Part shown: positions 27,825-40,928 of the stretch, piece after piece
Position numbering within the stretch: the first letter of the stretch is position 1
Layout: every line of letters starts with the position of its first letter
Source: Pseudomonas fluorescens
GTDB lineage: Bacteria > Pseudomonadota > Gammaproteobacteria > Pseudomonadales > Pseudomonadaceae
Length of the DNA stretch: 64,000 nt
Assembly: GCF_902497855.1 (NCBI RefSeq)
Contig: NZ_CABVHU010000001.1
Span: forward strand, 566,595-630,594
Reading direction: 5' to 3'
Notes under the pieces: model-generated
Told to the model about the DNA's origin: nothing
Databases searched by the model: none
Seen by the model: only the letters and a program-made list of their open reading frames with translations
Position numbers and translations under genes: made by a program

Positions 27825-27915
27825 GTTCGCTGGCGAGCCAGCTCCTACAGGTCTGGTGTGGATGCGATCTGTGCCCACACACAACCCCCTGTAGGAGCTG
27901 GCTTGCCAGCGAAGG
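27825..27915. repeat. REPIN downstream of kdgK
   Basis: The arms TTCGCTGGCGAGCCAGCTCC and GGAGCTGGCTTGCCAGCGAA face each other. Confidence 0.88.
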
Positions 27916-27933
27916 GGCCCTCAAGCCAACCAA

Positions 27934-28209
27934 TCAATCCCGATAAAACACCTGCACCAGGTGATACCCGAACTTGCTCTTGACCGGCCCATGCACCACC
28001 CGCAGCGGTTTTTTGAAGATCACCGCATCGATCACGCCCACCATCTGCCCGGGCCGCACCTCGCCCAGATCGCCGCCGCGCTTGCCGGACGGGCAGGTGG
28101 AGTACTTCTTGGCCAGCACATCAAACGCTTCACCCTTGGCGATGCGTTGTTTGAGCTGCTCGGCTTCTTCCGAGGTTTTCACCAGGATATGGCGGGCTTG
28201 AGCTTTCAT
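27934..28209 (-). CDS. ppiC: Parvulin-type peptidyl-prolyl isomerase
   Basis: This 91-residue single-domain parvulin accelerates proline cis/trans isomerisation. It has the family core: ARHILV, then CPSGKRGGDLGEVRPGQMV, then GPVKSKFGYHLVQV. No signal peptide is present, so it acts in the cytoplasm. A close paralogue is at 43995-44276. Its upstream region contains an 11-base G run. Confidence 0.95.
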   Translation of the reverse strand: MKAQARHILVKTSEEAEQLKQRIAKGEAFDVLAKKYSTCPSGKRGGDLGEVRPGQMVGVIDAVIFKKPLRVVHGPVKSKFGYHLVQVFYRD

Positions 28210-28291
28210 TGAGGTACCTTGTAACGGTGATGGCTAGGTTGGTGGCTATGTTGGTGCCAGCGGGGGGGGGGGCGCGCGATTATGCCTGATC

Positions 28292-30829
28292 TCACTCGGG
28301 TCGACCGATCATCGTGCGAATCTTGTTGGCCAACAGGTCGATGGAAAAGGGCTTGGACACCATGTCCATGCCTTCTTCGAGAAAACCCTGGCGTTCGGCG
28401 GCTTTCTCCGCATAACCGGTCATGAACAGCACCTTGAGGTCGGGCCGGTGCTGGCGGGCGATTTCCGCCAGTTGCCGTCCATTCATGCCCGGTAGCCCGA
28501 CATCGGTTACCAGCAGATCGACCCGCAGGTCGGACTCGAGCAAGGGCAGGGCGGTGTTCGCGTCTTCGGCTTCATGGGCGTGATAACCCAGCTCGTTGAG
28601 CAGGTCGAGCACCAGCATGCGCACCGCCGGATCGTCTTCCACCAACACCACGGTTTCACCGGCAATCGCCGGTGGCGCCTCGCTGGTGACCGGCGACACG
28701 GCAGGGTCCGGCACTGCGACGTACAACCGCGGCAAGTACAGGCGAACACTGGTGCCCTGGCCCGGCAGGCTGAACAGGCTGACGTGGCCACCTGATTGCT
28801 GGGCGAAACCGTAAATCATCGACAACCCCAGACCGGTGCCCTGGCCGATGGGCTTGGTGGTGAAAAACGGATCGAAAGCCTTGGCCAGGACCGACGGTGT
28901 CATGCCGGTACCGTTGTCGCTGACGGCGATCATCAGGTAATCCCCGGCCTTGACCGGCTCCAGGGTGGTGATGTCGCTGCCGTCGAGGTACACGTTGGCG
29001 GTTTCGATCAGCAACTGGCCGCCATCGGGCATCGCGTCCCGGGCGTTGATCACCAGGTTGAGCAGGGCGTTTTCCAACTGACTGACGTCGGTGCTGACCG
29101 GCCAGATTTCCTCGGCCAGTTGCAGTTTGAGTTCGATATGGTCGCCTTTGGTGCGGCTGAGCAGGTCTTCCAGGGAATGGATCAGGTCATTGGCATCGAG
29201 CGGTTTGCGGTCCAGTGACTGGCGCCGGGAAAACGCCAACAACCGATGGGTCAAGGCGGCGGCGCGGTGAGCCGAAGACACTGCCGCCTCGGTGAAACGG
29301 CCGATCTCCTCGGCGCGCCCTTCGGCGATGTAACGCTGCATCAGGTCGAGACTGCCGATAATCCCGGTGAGCATATTATTGAAGTCATGGGCGATGCCGC
29401 CGGTGAGCTGGCCCACCGCTTCCATTTTCTGCGCATGGCGCAACGCTTCTTCGGCGCGTTCGCGTTCGAACATCTCGTTGAGCAGTTTTTCATTGGCTTC
29501 GGCCAGTTGCCGGGTGCGGGCGCTGACGCGTTCTTCGAGGGTTTCGTTGAGATTGCGCAGGGCTTCTTCGGTCTGTTTGCGCTCGGTTTCGTCGATCACG
29601 AAGATGTAGAAGCCATTCACCGCGCCATCCGGGCCGTGACGCGGCAGGTAATTCATCAACGCCTGACGGATGCTGCCATCGCGATGCGAGGCGCTGATGC
29701 TGAAGCAGCAGGCTTTTCCCGACAGTGCTTCGGCGATGTATCCGGCACGCAGGGTGTAGGCTTCTTCGCCCAGTACCTCGCGAACCGTGCGACCGTAGAG
29801 TTCCTGGGGCGTCAGGCCGTACCAGTCGAGGTAAGCGGCGTTGTTCAGGCGAAAACGCTCGCCGCTGTCGACGTAGCTGATCAGGATCGGCATGGCGTTG
29901 ATGATCAGTTGCAACTCGGTCTGGCTCTGGCGCAAGGCCTGCTCGGTGAGTTTGCGCTCGGTCAGGTCAAGGGCGGCACCCAGGAAACGGATGGGCCGGC
30001 CATGGTGGTCCTTGTAGCAACGGCCCCGGGCAAACACCCAGCGCAACTGTCCGTCGGGCTGCAGCAGGCGATATTCCTCCGCGTATTCGGTGCCGTGGGT
30101 AATGGAGTGCTTGATGCTGCGGGTGACCATGGCGCGGTCTTCCGGGTGCACGGCATGCAGATAGTCACTGATGGGCAGCTGGCTGGCGAGCAGCGGGTCG
30201 ACGCCATGCAGTTGGGCGAAATGGGTGTCGGCAATGAAACGGTCTTCGCTGATGTCCCAATCCCAGGTGCCGACGGCATCGGTGGCGGCCAGGGCCAGTT
30301 GCAGCCGCTCTTCGGTTTCATGCTGAGCCTTGAGGCTGGCTGCCGAGCGCTGTTCCAGTTCGAGGGCGATGCGTCGGCGCTCGTTGGTTTCGATGGCGGT
30401 GACCAGAATCCCGGCGACCTGGGCGCTCTCATCGCGGATGGGGCTGTAGGTCAGGTCGAGCCAGAAGTCGAAATCATGGCCATCGCGCTGTAAGGTGAAG
30501 CGCTGCTCGCTGTAGGTCCGCACTTGTCCTTGTAGGACAACGCTGTAAATCGGGTCGGTAAAGTCTTTGAGTTCCGGCCAGATCTGGTGCGTGGGTTGTC
30601 CGAAAGCGTGCGGATGCTTGCTGCCGGCCAGCAGGGCGAAGCCATCGTTGTAGATCTGCGTGAGTTGCGGCCCCCACAGCAACAGCATGGGCATCGGCGA
30701 GTGAATCACGATGTCCACGGCGGTACGCAAGCTTTGCGGCCAGGTATTGGCGGAGCCCAGCGGCGTGCCTGCCCAGTCCAGTCTGGCGATCAAGGCCTGG
30801 GCATCGCTGCCGGTCGGTGATGCGTTCAT
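28292..30829 (-). CDS. Hybrid PAS sensor histidine kinase with receiver domain
   Basis: This 845-residue soluble hybrid kinase has an N-terminal PAS/GAF-like sensor (about 20-150). Two PAS/PAC modules (about 175-295 and 303-420) and a short coiled coil (about 420-465) follow. The HisKA domain has the phospho-histidine at 481 ([11 protein letters not shown]), and the HATPase has the NGTGM and GTGLGLSM boxes. A C-terminal receiver begins near 725 with its acceptor aspartate near 776 ([10 protein letters not shown]). I saw no membrane segment. The ATG at 30829 has AGGA upstream; an in-frame start at 31033 would run into the divergent gene. Its partner and signal are unknown. Confidence 0.92.
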   Translation of the reverse strand: MNASPTGSDAQALIARLDWAGTPLGSANTWPQSLRTAVDIVIHSPMPMLLLWGPQLTQIYNDGFALLAGSKHPHAFGQPTHQIWPELKDFTDPIYSVVLQGQVRTYSEQRFTLQRDGHDFDFWLDLTYSPIRDESAQVAGILVTAIETNERRRIALELEQRSAASLKAQHETEERLQLALAATDAVGTWDWDISEDRFIADTHFAQLHGVDPLLASQLPISDYLHAVHPEDRAMVTRSIKHSITHGTEYAEEYRLLQPDGQLRWVFARGRCYKDHHGRPIRFLGAALDLTERKLTEQALRQSQTELQLIINAMPILISYVDSGERFRLNNAAYLDWYGLTPQELYGRTVREVLGEEAYTLRAGYIAEALSGKACCFSISASHRDGSIRQALMNYLPRHGPDGAVNGFYIFVIDETERKQTEEALRNLNETLEERVSARTRQLAEANEKLLNEMFERERAEEALRHAQKMEAVGQLTGGIAHDFNNMLTGIIGSLDLMQRYIAEGRAEEIGRFTEAAVSSAHRAAALTHRLLAFSRRQSLDRKPLDANDLIHSLEDLLSRTKGDHIELKLQLAEEIWPVSTDVSQLENALLNLVINARDAMPDGGQLLIETANVYLDGSDITTLEPVKAGDYLMIAVSDNGTGMTPSVLAKAFDPFFTTKPIGQGTGLGLSMIYGFAQQSGGHVSLFSLPGQGTSVRLYLPRLYVAVPDPAVSPVTSEAPPAIAGETVVLVEDDPAVRMLVLDLLNELGYHAHEAEDANTALPLLESDLRVDLLVTDVGLPGMNGRQLAEIARQHRPDLKVLFMTGYAEKAAERQGFLEEGMDMVSKPFSIDLLANKIRTMIGRPE

Positions 30830-30948
30830 CAAATTGTCCTGCACTAAGTCGGTGTGGCCGCGTCTACTATCCTTGCACGGCGGTAGACGCTGGATGACCC
30901 GTTTTGGGTCATTTTTATTCATTGAATCCTTTGCGGGTGCTGTTTGCC

Positions 30949-32058
30949 ATGGAAATCGCTGCGTTGTTGAAGGTCCTGGCCAACCAGGATGGCTCCGATT
31001 TATACCTGTCCACGGGCGCGCCACCCTGTGCACGGTTCGATGGCGTGCTCAAGCCCCTGGCCGATAAGCCGTTCAAGTCTGGGGAAATCGCCGCCATTGC
31101 CGCGTCCATCATGGACGCCGAACAGCGTCTGGAGTTCGATCGGGAACTGGAGATGAACCTGGCGATCTCGTTGGCGGGTGTCGGGCGCTTTCGGGTCAAT
31201 ATTTTCAAGCAGCGTAACGATGTGTCGATCGTGGTGCGCAACGTCAAACTCGACATTCCGCGCTTCGAAGACCTCAAGTTGCCCTCGGTGCTGCTCGAAA
31301 CGGTCATGCTCAAGCAAGGCCTGATGCTCTTCGTCGGTGCCACCGGCTCGGGCAAGTCAACCTCGCTGGCGGCATTGATCGACTATCGCAACCGCCACAG
31401 CAGCGGCCATATCATCACCATCGAAGATCCGGTCGAATATATTCATCGGCACAAGATGTCGATCATCAACCAGCGCGAGGTCGGCGTCGATACCCGCAGT
31501 TTTCATGCCGCGCTGAAAAATACCCTGCGCCAGGCGCCGGACGTGGTGCTGATCGGCGAAATCCGCGACCGCGAAACCATGGAGCATGCGCTGGCGTTTG
31601 CCGATACCGGCCATCTGGTGATCTCGACGCTGCATGCCCACAACGCCAATCAGGCACTGGACCGGATCATCAATTTCTTCCCCGAAGAACGCCGTGCGCA
31701 ATTGCTCAATGACCTGGGGAATAATCTCAAGGCCTTCGTTTCCCAGCGCCTGGTGCCCACCCGCGAGGGTCACCGCCGGGCCGCGGTGGAGGTGATGCTG
31801 GGCTCGCCGACGATCGGCGACCTGATCCGGCGCAACGAGTTTTCCGAACTCAAGGGCATTATGGAAAAGTCGCAGGAGGCGGGGATGCAGACGTTCGACG
31901 GTGCGCTTTATGCGTTGGTCGTGGAGGGGGCGATCGATGAGGAAGAGGCGTTGAAGCATGCGGATTCGGTGAACAACTTGCGATTGCGCTTGAAGTTGCA
32001 CGCCGAAGCGTCACCGGGGCTCCATGCCCCTCCCGGCGAATGGGGACTGATGGACTGA
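30949..32058 (+). CDS. PilT/PilU-family pilus retraction ATPase (orphan)
   Basis: This 369-residue hexameric ATPase belongs to the group that powers type IVa pilus retraction. Walker A is GATGSGKST (130-138), the Asp box is ITIEDPVEYIH, and Walker B is DVVLIGEIRD near 200. His-box residues follow in GHLVISTLHAHNA. It is PilU-like in its C-terminus. No other pilus gene is in the window, so this is an extra or dispersed copy. It is divergent from the hybrid kinase with a 119-base shared promoter region, which hints at joint control. Confidence 0.9.
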   Translation: MEIAALLKVLANQDGSDLYLSTGAPPCARFDGVLKPLADKPFKSGEIAAIAASIMDAEQRLEFDRELEMNLAISLAGVGRFRVNIFKQRNDVSIVVRNVKLDIPRFEDLKLPSVLLETVMLKQGLMLFVGATGSGKSTSLAALIDYRNRHSSGHIITIEDPVEYIHRHKMSIINQREVGVDTRSFHAALKNTLRQAPDVVLIGEIRDRETMEHALAFADTGHLVISTLHAHNANQALDRIINFFPEERRAQLLNDLGNNLKAFVSQRLVPTREGHRRAAVEVMLGSPTIGDLIRRNEFSELKGIMEKSQEAGMQTFDGALYALVVEGAIDEEEALKHADSVNNLRLRLKLHAEASPGLHAPPGEWGLMD

Positions 32059-32065
32059 CCCGTAC

Positions 32066-32168
32066 CCTGTAGGAGCCAGGCTTGCCGGCGAAGGCGTCCT
32101 CTAGGCCCCCTCGCCGGCAAGCCTGGCTCCTACATGGCCCCTTCGCCGGCAAGCCTGGCTCCTACAGG
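32066..32168. repeat. Cluster of three REP arms
   Basis: One forward arm (GTAGGAGCCAGGCTTGCCGG) is followed by two reverse arms (CCGGCAAGCCTGGCTCCTAC), so one REPIN has a duplicated right arm. It lies between two convergent genes. Confidence 0.88.
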
Positions 32169-32176
32169 GACGGGTT

Positions 32177-34132
<1,956 letters not shown>

Positions 34133-34157
34133 GGGTTGCCTCTTTTTGTTGTGTACC

Positions 34158-34264
34158 GATCGTTCCAACGCTCTGCGTGGGAATGCAGCCCGGGACGCTC
34201 CGCGTCCCAAAGGCGGACGCGGAGCGTCCATTGAGGCATTCCCACGCAGAGCGTGGGAACGATC
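34158..34264. repeat. REPIN of the second family (GATCGTTCC type)
   Basis: Outer arms CGATCGTTCCAACGCTC and GAGCGTGGGAACGATC and inner arms GGGACGCTCCGCGTCC and GGACGCGGAGCGTCC match the element at 5275-5403. Confidence 0.9.
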
Positions 34265-34286
34265 ATTAACGCGGTCTAACGGCTGG

Positions 34287-35072
34287 TTACTGCGCCAACC
34301 ACCCACCATCGATATTCCACGCCGCGCCCCTGACCTGGCTACCGGCTTCGCTGCATAGGAACAGCACCAGCTCACCCAATTGCGGCGGTGTCACGAACTC
34401 GCCGGACGGCTGCTTCTCGGCCAGCAAATCATGCTGCGCCTTTTGCGGCTCGACTCCGCTGGCGATGCGATCATCGATCTGCTTTTGCACCAGCGGCGTC
34501 AGGACCCAGCCCGGGCAGATGGCGTTACAGGTGACGTTCGTCTTGGCCGTTTCCAGCCCGACCACCTTGGTCAAACCGATCACCCCATGTTTGGCCGCCA
34601 CGTACGCCGCCTTGCCTGTCGACCCGACCAATCCGTGCACCGAGGCGATGTTGATGATCCGCCCCCAGCCCTTGGCGCGCATGCCCGGCAGGCTCAAGCG
34701 GGTACCGTGGAACACCGACGACAGGTTGATCGCAATGATCGAGTCCCAGCGCTCTACGGGGAAGTCCTCCACCGCAGCCACGTGCTGGATGCCGGCGTTG
34801 TTGACCAGAATGTCCACGCCGCCGAACTCGCGCTCGGCGTAGGCGATCATCTCGGCAATCTGTGCCGGGTCGCTCACGTCAGCCGGGTGATGGCCGACCT
34901 TGCCCCCGCTTTTGTTACTGATCTGCTCGACCTCGGCAATCACCTTGGAAGCGTCGCCGAATCCGTTGAGGATCAGGTTGGCGCCGGCCTTGGCCAGGCT
35001 CAGGGCGATGCCCAGGCCGATGCCGCTGGTGGAACCGGTGACCAGTGCAGTCTTGCCCGAAAGAGTTGTCAT
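34287..35072 (-). CDS. hbdH: 3-Hydroxybutyrate dehydrogenase
   Basis: This 261-residue short-chain dehydrogenase oxidises (R)-3-hydroxybutyrate to acetoacetate with NAD. It has the nucleotide loop TGSTSGIGLGIA, the NNAG motif, the catalytic Ser and YVAAKHG tetrad residues, and the 3-HBDH-specific IASVHGLVGS. The ATG at 35072 gives the usual N-terminus MTTLSGKTALVTG. It starts eight bases from the permease stop in the same operon. Confidence 0.95.
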   Translation of the reverse strand: MTTLSGKTALVTGSTSGIGLGIALSLAKAGANLILNGFGDASKVIAEVEQISNKSGGKVGHHPADVSDPAQIAEMIAYAEREFGGVDILVNNAGIQHVAAVEDFPVERWDSIIAINLSSVFHGTRLSLPGMRAKGWGRIINIASVHGLVGSTGKAAYVAAKHGVIGLTKVVGLETAKTNVTCNAICPGWVLTPLVQKQIDDRIASGVEPQKAQHDLLAEKQPSGEFVTPPQLGELVLFLCSEAGSQVRGAAWNIDGGWLAQ

Positions 35073-35079
35073 GAATACC

Positions 35080-36471
35080 TCACACAATGCCAGTGGCGTA
35101 GAAAGTACCGATCACTACAAAGACCGCCAGGGTCTTGATCAGCGTAATACAGAAAATGTCTTTGTAAGCTTCGCGGTGGGTCAGGCCGGTGACGGCCAGC
35201 AAGGTAATCACCGCGCCGTTGTGTGGCAGGGTGTCCATGCCGCCGCTGGCCATCGCAGCCACCCGGTGCAGCACTTCCAGTGGGATATTGGCCGCATGGG
35301 CTGCCGCGATGAAGTCATTGGCCATGGCCGCCAGGGCAATGCTCATGCCGCCCGAGGCCGAACCGGTGATGCCGGCCAGCAGGGTCACGGTGATCGCTTC
35401 GTTGACCAGCGGGTTGGGAATACTCTTGAGCCAGTCGGCCAGAACCAGGAAGCCCGGCAAGGAGGCGATCACCGCACCAAAGCCGTATTCCGATGCCGTG
35501 TTCATCGCCGCCAGCAACGAACCGCCGACCGCACTGCGACTGCCTTCGGCCAACTTGCCGCGAATCGCCTGGAAGCCGAACACCAACACCATGATGATGC
35601 CGACCAGCAAGGCGGCCTGGACCGCCCAGATCGCCGTCAGCTTGGCGATTTCAGTAGTCACCGGCGCCGCCATGCCCGGCAGCGCGAGGCTGTGGGTCTT
35701 GCCGTACCACTGCGGTATCCACTGGGTAAACAACAGGTTCATGATGCCGACGGCCAGCAGCGGCGACAGGGCGATCCAAGGGTTTGGCAGCTTGATGTCG
35801 GCAGCGGTTTCCGGCTCGTTGCGCAGTTCGGTGCCATAGCCTTCACCGGCATGCTGGGCCTTGTTGCGCTGGCGCTGCAGGAACAGCATGCCGGCGCAGA
35901 CCACGAAGATCGAGCCGATCAGGCCCAGCCAGGGTGCGGCCCAGGCGGTGGTATTGAAGAAGGTGCTGGGGATGATGTTCTGGATCTGCGGGGTGCCGGG
36001 CAGGGCGTCCATGGTGAACGAGAACGCACCGAGGGCAATGGTCGCCGGGATCAGGCGCTTGGGAATATTGCTCTGGCGGAACATCTCGGCCGCAAACGGA
36101 TAGACCGCAAACACCACCACAAACAGCGACACGCCGCCGTAGGTGAGCAACGCGCAGACCAGCACAATCACCAGCATCGCCTGGCGAGTGCCGAGCAGGC
36201 GAATGGCGGCCGCAACGATGGAGCGCGAGAAACCCGACAGCTCGATCAGCTTGCCGAACACCGCGCCCAGCAGGAATACCGGGAAGTACAGTTTGATGAA
36301 GCCGACCATTTTTTCCATGAACACCCCGGTGAAAGCTGGGGCGACGGCGGAAGGGTCGGTGAGCAGGACAGCGCCGAGGGCGGCAATCGGGGCAAAGAGG
36401 ATAACGCTGTAGCCACGGTAGGCCGCGAGCATCAGCAGCGCTAGGGCTGCCAAGGCAATGATCACACTCAT
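35080..36471 (-). CDS. GntP-family permease, probably for 3-hydroxybutyrate
   Basis: This 463-residue inner membrane transporter has about 12 hydrophobic segments and the GntP-family signature NIPLEVLHRVAAMASGGMDTLPHNGAV split across its last third. GntP members carry gluconate and other hydroxy acids. Here the dehydrogenase and acetoacetyl-CoA synthetase downstream point to D-3-hydroxybutyrate. AGGAG precedes the ATG. A sigma-54 promoter lies 58 bases upstream of it. Confidence 0.92.
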   Translation of the reverse strand: MSVIIALAALALLMLAAYRGYSVILFAPIAALGAVLLTDPSAVAPAFTGVFMEKMVGFIKLYFPVFLLGAVFGKLIELSGFSRSIVAAAIRLLGTRQAMLVIVLVCALLTYGGVSLFVVVFAVYPFAAEMFRQSNIPKRLIPATIALGAFSFTMDALPGTPQIQNIIPSTFFNTTAWAAPWLGLIGSIFVVCAGMLFLQRQRNKAQHAGEGYGTELRNEPETAADIKLPNPWIALSPLLAVGIMNLLFTQWIPQWYGKTHSLALPGMAAPVTTEIAKLTAIWAVQAALLVGIIMVLVFGFQAIRGKLAEGSRSAVGGSLLAAMNTASEYGFGAVIASLPGFLVLADWLKSIPNPLVNEAITVTLLAGITGSASGGMSIALAAMANDFIAAAHAANIPLEVLHRVAAMASGGMDTLPHNGAVITLLAVTGLTHREAYKDIFCITLIKTLAVFVVIGTFYATGIV

Positions 36472-36528
36472 GGTGTGTCTCCTGGATTGTTATTTTTTTT
36501 AGGGTGTATCTATGTGGGGGAGGGCTAT

Positions 36529-36544
36529 AGCTAGAATCGTGCCA
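36529..36544 (-). promoter_or_regulatory. Sigma-54 promoter of the 3-hydroxybutyrate operon
   Basis: On the minus strand the sequence reads TGGCACGATTCTAGCT. It matches TGGCACG-N4-TTGCW at all fixed positions but one, with GG and GC at the correct spacing. It faces the permease gene, and the nearest regulator gene encodes a sigma-54 activator. Confidence 0.85.
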
Positions 36545-36640
36545 TGAGTGCAACATGTTGAAATATAAGGATATTTATTTGTGTTGGTGGTGTTTTTGGG
36601 TTTTTTGTCTCTGTTTGGAGATCTTTGTTGAGGTTGAGGG

Positions 36641-36718
36641 CCTCTTCGCTGGCAAGCCAGCTCCTACAGGGTGCGCGGTGTGCATGCGATCCTGTAGGAG
36701 CTGGCTTGCTGGCGAAGA
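36641..36718. repeat. REPIN downstream of the sigma-54 activator gene
   Basis: Arms TCTTCGCTGGCAAGCCAGCT and AGCTGGCTTGCTGGCGAAGA face each other. Confidence 0.88.
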
Positions 36719-36759
36719 GCGCGCAGCGCTTGTGTCTATAAACAGAGATGTATGTCTCG

Positions 36760-38175
36760 TTATAAAGACTCTGCAATCCCCAGCGCCACCATTTTCTTGT
36801 ACAACGTCGACCGCCCCAACCCCAGCCGCGCCGCCGCTTCAATTACCTTGCCCTCGCACTGCGCAAGCGCCGATTCAATCAACTGCCGATCAAACCGCGC
36901 CCGAGCCTCACTGAACGTCTCCTGGGCAACCGTCTCGAGATTCAAGGGCGCTACCCGCTCCACCGGCATCAACGTTCCGATCGCCGCACGGATTTCCGTG
37001 GCATTCAGCATCAGGTCATCACTGAGCAAGGCCGCCCGCTCCAGCACATTGCGCAGCTCGCGGATGTTCCCCGGCCAGGCGTGTTGCCCCAATAATTCAA
37101 GGGCCTCGCGGTTCAGTTCATGCTGGCTGCGCAGTTCTTCCAGGATCGCCTCGCTGAGCGCCGGTAGATCGTCAAGGCGATCGCGCAAGGGCGGGACCTG
37201 AATCGGCAGCACATTGAGGCGATAATACAAATCGGCCCGGAACTCGCCGCGTCTGATTGCCGCTTCCAGGTCAGTCGACGTGGCGGCGATCACTCGCACA
37301 TCGCTCTGGATCACTTCGTTGGAGCCCACCGGCTCGAATTCCTTTTCCTGCAGCACCCGCAGCAGCTTGCTTTGCAGGGGCAGCGGCATGTCGCCGATTT
37401 CATCGAGGAACAGCGTGCCGCCCTGGGCGATCTGCAATTTGCCGGCGCGGCCCTTACGATCGGCACCGGTAAACGCGCCGGGCGCGGTGCCGAAGAATTC
37501 GGCCTCCAGCAGCGACTCGGGAATCGCCGCGCTGTTGATGCTGACGAAGGCTTTGTGCGCACGGGGCGATGCACCGTGAATCGCCTGGGCCAGCAATTCC
37601 TTGCCGGTGCCGGTTTCGCCGAGCAGCAGCACCGGCGAGTCGGTGCTGGCGCTGCGCCGGGCGCGACGTTTGACTTCCAGGCTGGCGGCGCTGGTGCCGA
37701 TGAAGTGGGCGAAGTTGTATTTGGTCTGCCGCGCCCGCAGCAGCGAGCGCGTGGAAGCAAGCTCTTCCTGCATGCTCATGTAGCGCTTGAGCATCGGCGA
37801 CAGGCTGCGCAATTCGTCGAACAGGGCAAAGCCGATGGCGCCGATCACCACGCCCGTATCGTCGTGAATCGGCAGGCGCATCACCACCAGCGGTTCCTTG
37901 GAGGTGTCCTGCATATCGAGCAAGATCGGTCGGCCGCTGCGCACCACCTCACGCAGCAGGCTGCCGGGGATCACGCTTTCGCAGGCTTTGCCGATGGCCA
38001 CGTGCGCCGACTCCAGGCCAAAACGCCGGGCGTAGCGCTCGTTCATCCAGACGATATTGGCGTCGCGATCGACGATCACCGTGCCTTCACTCGACTGTTC
38101 GATGATTTCGAACAATGAACGGATCGCCAGCAGGCGGACCTGTTGGTAATCCTTGAGGCTTTCGGTGGTGTTCAT
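36760..38175 (-). CDS. hbcR: Sigma-54-dependent activator of 3-hydroxybutyrate catabolism (HbcR-like)
   Basis: This 471-residue enhancer-binding protein has a PAS sensor domain (about 20-130), then the AAA+ core, then a Fis-type helix-turn-helix near the end (KVIEAAARLGLGRSTLYKKM). The core shows Walker A GETGTGKE (186-193), the sigma-54 contact loop GAFTGA (233-238) and Walker B GGTLFLDEIGD. It lies directly upstream of the permease operon, which has a sigma-54 promoter. That matches the arrangement known for HbcR in P. aeruginosa. The effector bound by the PAS domain is unknown. Confidence 0.88.
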   Translation of the reverse strand: MNTTESLKDYQQVRLLAIRSLFEIIEQSSEGTVIVDRDANIVWMNERYARRFGLESAHVAIGKACESVIPGSLLREVVRSGRPILLDMQDTSKEPLVVMRLPIHDDTGVVIGAIGFALFDELRSLSPMLKRYMSMQEELASTRSLLRARQTKYNFAHFIGTSAASLEVKRRARRSASTDSPVLLLGETGTGKELLAQAIHGASPRAHKAFVSINSAAIPESLLEAEFFGTAPGAFTGADRKGRAGKLQIAQGGTLFLDEIGDMPLPLQSKLLRVLQEKEFEPVGSNEVIQSDVRVIAATSTDLEAAIRRGEFRADLYYRLNVLPIQVPPLRDRLDDLPALSEAILEELRSQHELNREALELLGQHAWPGNIRELRNVLERAALLSDDLMLNATEIRAAIGTLMPVERVAPLNLETVAQETFSEARARFDRQLIESALAQCEGKVIEAAARLGLGRSTLYKKMVALGIAESL

Positions 38176-38211
38176 GGGTGCTGATCCTGATAATTTATCG
38201 CCTGTGCGGGC

Positions 38212-38281
38212 CCCTTCGCGGGCAAGCCTCGCTCCTACAGGTCATGCATCGATCTGTAGGAGCGAGGCTTGCCCGCGAAGG
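38212..38281. repeat. REPIN between the hbcR and yejF genes
   Basis: Arms CTTCGCGGGCAAGCCTCGCT and AGCGAGGCTTGCCCGCGAAG face each other. This is the last REP element seen before the right end of the window. Confidence 0.9.
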
Positions 38282-38311
38282 CCGCGACGCGGTCCGGTGC
38301 CAAACACCGAA

Positions 38312-39892
<1,581 letters not shown>

Positions 39893-39905
39893 ATCAACGC
39901 CCTAA

Positions 39906-40928
39906 TCATGACCTGGGATCAAAGGCGTCACGCAACGCCTCGCCGATAAACACCAATAGAGAAAGAATCAACGCCAGGGTGAAAAACGCGGTCAGGCCCA
40001 GCCACGGCGCTTGCAGGTTCTGCTTGCCCTGACCGATCAGTTCGCCCAGGGAAGCGCTGCCGGCCGGCATGCCGAAACCGAGGAAATCCAGGGCCGTGAG
40101 GGTCGAGATCGCCCCGGTCAAAATGAAGGGCAGATAACTCAGGGTCGCGTTCATCGCGTTAGGCAGGATGTGCCGCACGATGACCTTGCGGTCGCTCAGG
40201 CCCAGGGCTCGCGCAGCCTTGACGTATTCCAGGTTGCGCCCGCGCAGGAATTCGGCGCGCACCACGTCGACCAGGGCCAGCCAGGAAAACAGCGCCATGA
40301 TCCCCAGCAGCCACCAGAAATTCGGCTCGACGAACCCTGAGAGAATGATCAGCAGGTACAGCACCGGCAACCCGGACCAGACCTCCAGCAGCCGCTGACC
40401 CAGGAGGTCGACCCAGCCGCCGTAATAACCTTGCAGTGCGCCGGCTGCGATCCCGATCAGGGCGCTGACCAGGGTCAGCATCAAGGCGAACAGGATCGAC
40501 ACCCGGGCGCCGAAAATCACCCGGGCCATGACGTCCCGGGCCTGGTCGTCGGTGCCCAGCCAGTTGACCTTCGTCGGCGGACTCGGTGCCGGTTTGTCCA
40601 GATCATAGTTGGGCGTGTCGTCACTGAACGGGATCGGCGGAAACAGCAGCCAGCCTCCATCCTGCTTGATCAGGTTCTGCACATAGTCGCTGCGGTAGTC
40701 CGCCTGGAACGGCAGCTGTCCGCCGAACTCCTGCTCGGTGTAGCGTTTGAAGGCAGGAAAGTACAGCGAACCCTGGTAACCCACCACCAGCGGTTTGTCA
40801 TTGGCGATCAGTTCGCCGCCGAGGGTCAGCAGGAACAGGCCGATAAACAGCCACAGCGACCACCAGCCGCGACGGTTTTTCTTGAAGCGTTCGAAACGGC
40901 GACGGCCCAGCGGCGAGAGCTTGAACAT
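39906..40928 (-). CDS. yejE: Peptide ABC transporter permease YejE
   Basis: This 340-residue permease of the DppC/OppC type has the large periplasmic loop after helix 1 that marks YejE. The EAA loop lies near ARALGLSDRKVIVRHILPN. The ATG at 40928 overlaps the yejB stop codon (ATGA); an in-frame start at 40979 lies inside yejB. It forms the channel with YejB. Confidence 0.93.
   Translation of the reverse strand: MFKLSPLGRRRFERFKKNRRGWWSLWLFIGLFLLTLGGELIANDKPLVVGYQGSLYFPAFKRYTEQEFGGQLPFQADYRSDYVQNLIKQDGGWLLFPPIPFSDDTPNYDLDKPAPSPPTKVNWLGTDDQARDVMARVIFGARVSILFALMLTLVSALIGIAAGALQGYYGGWVDLLGQRLLEVWSGLPVLYLLIILSGFVEPNFWWLLGIMALFSWLALVDVVRAEFLRGRNLEYVKAARALGLSDRKVIVRHILPNAMNATLSYLPFILTGAISTLTALDFLGFGMPAGSASLGELIGQGKQNLQAPWLGLTAFFTLALILSLLVFIGEALRDAFDPRS

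Larger units (their letters stand above)
36472..36759. other. Intergenic region with sigma-54 promoter and REPIN
   Basis: It holds the promoter at 36529-36544, a perfect palindrome CAACATGTTG at 36551-36560, a T- and G-rich stretch and a REPIN (36641-36718). No gene is seen. Confidence 0.75.
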
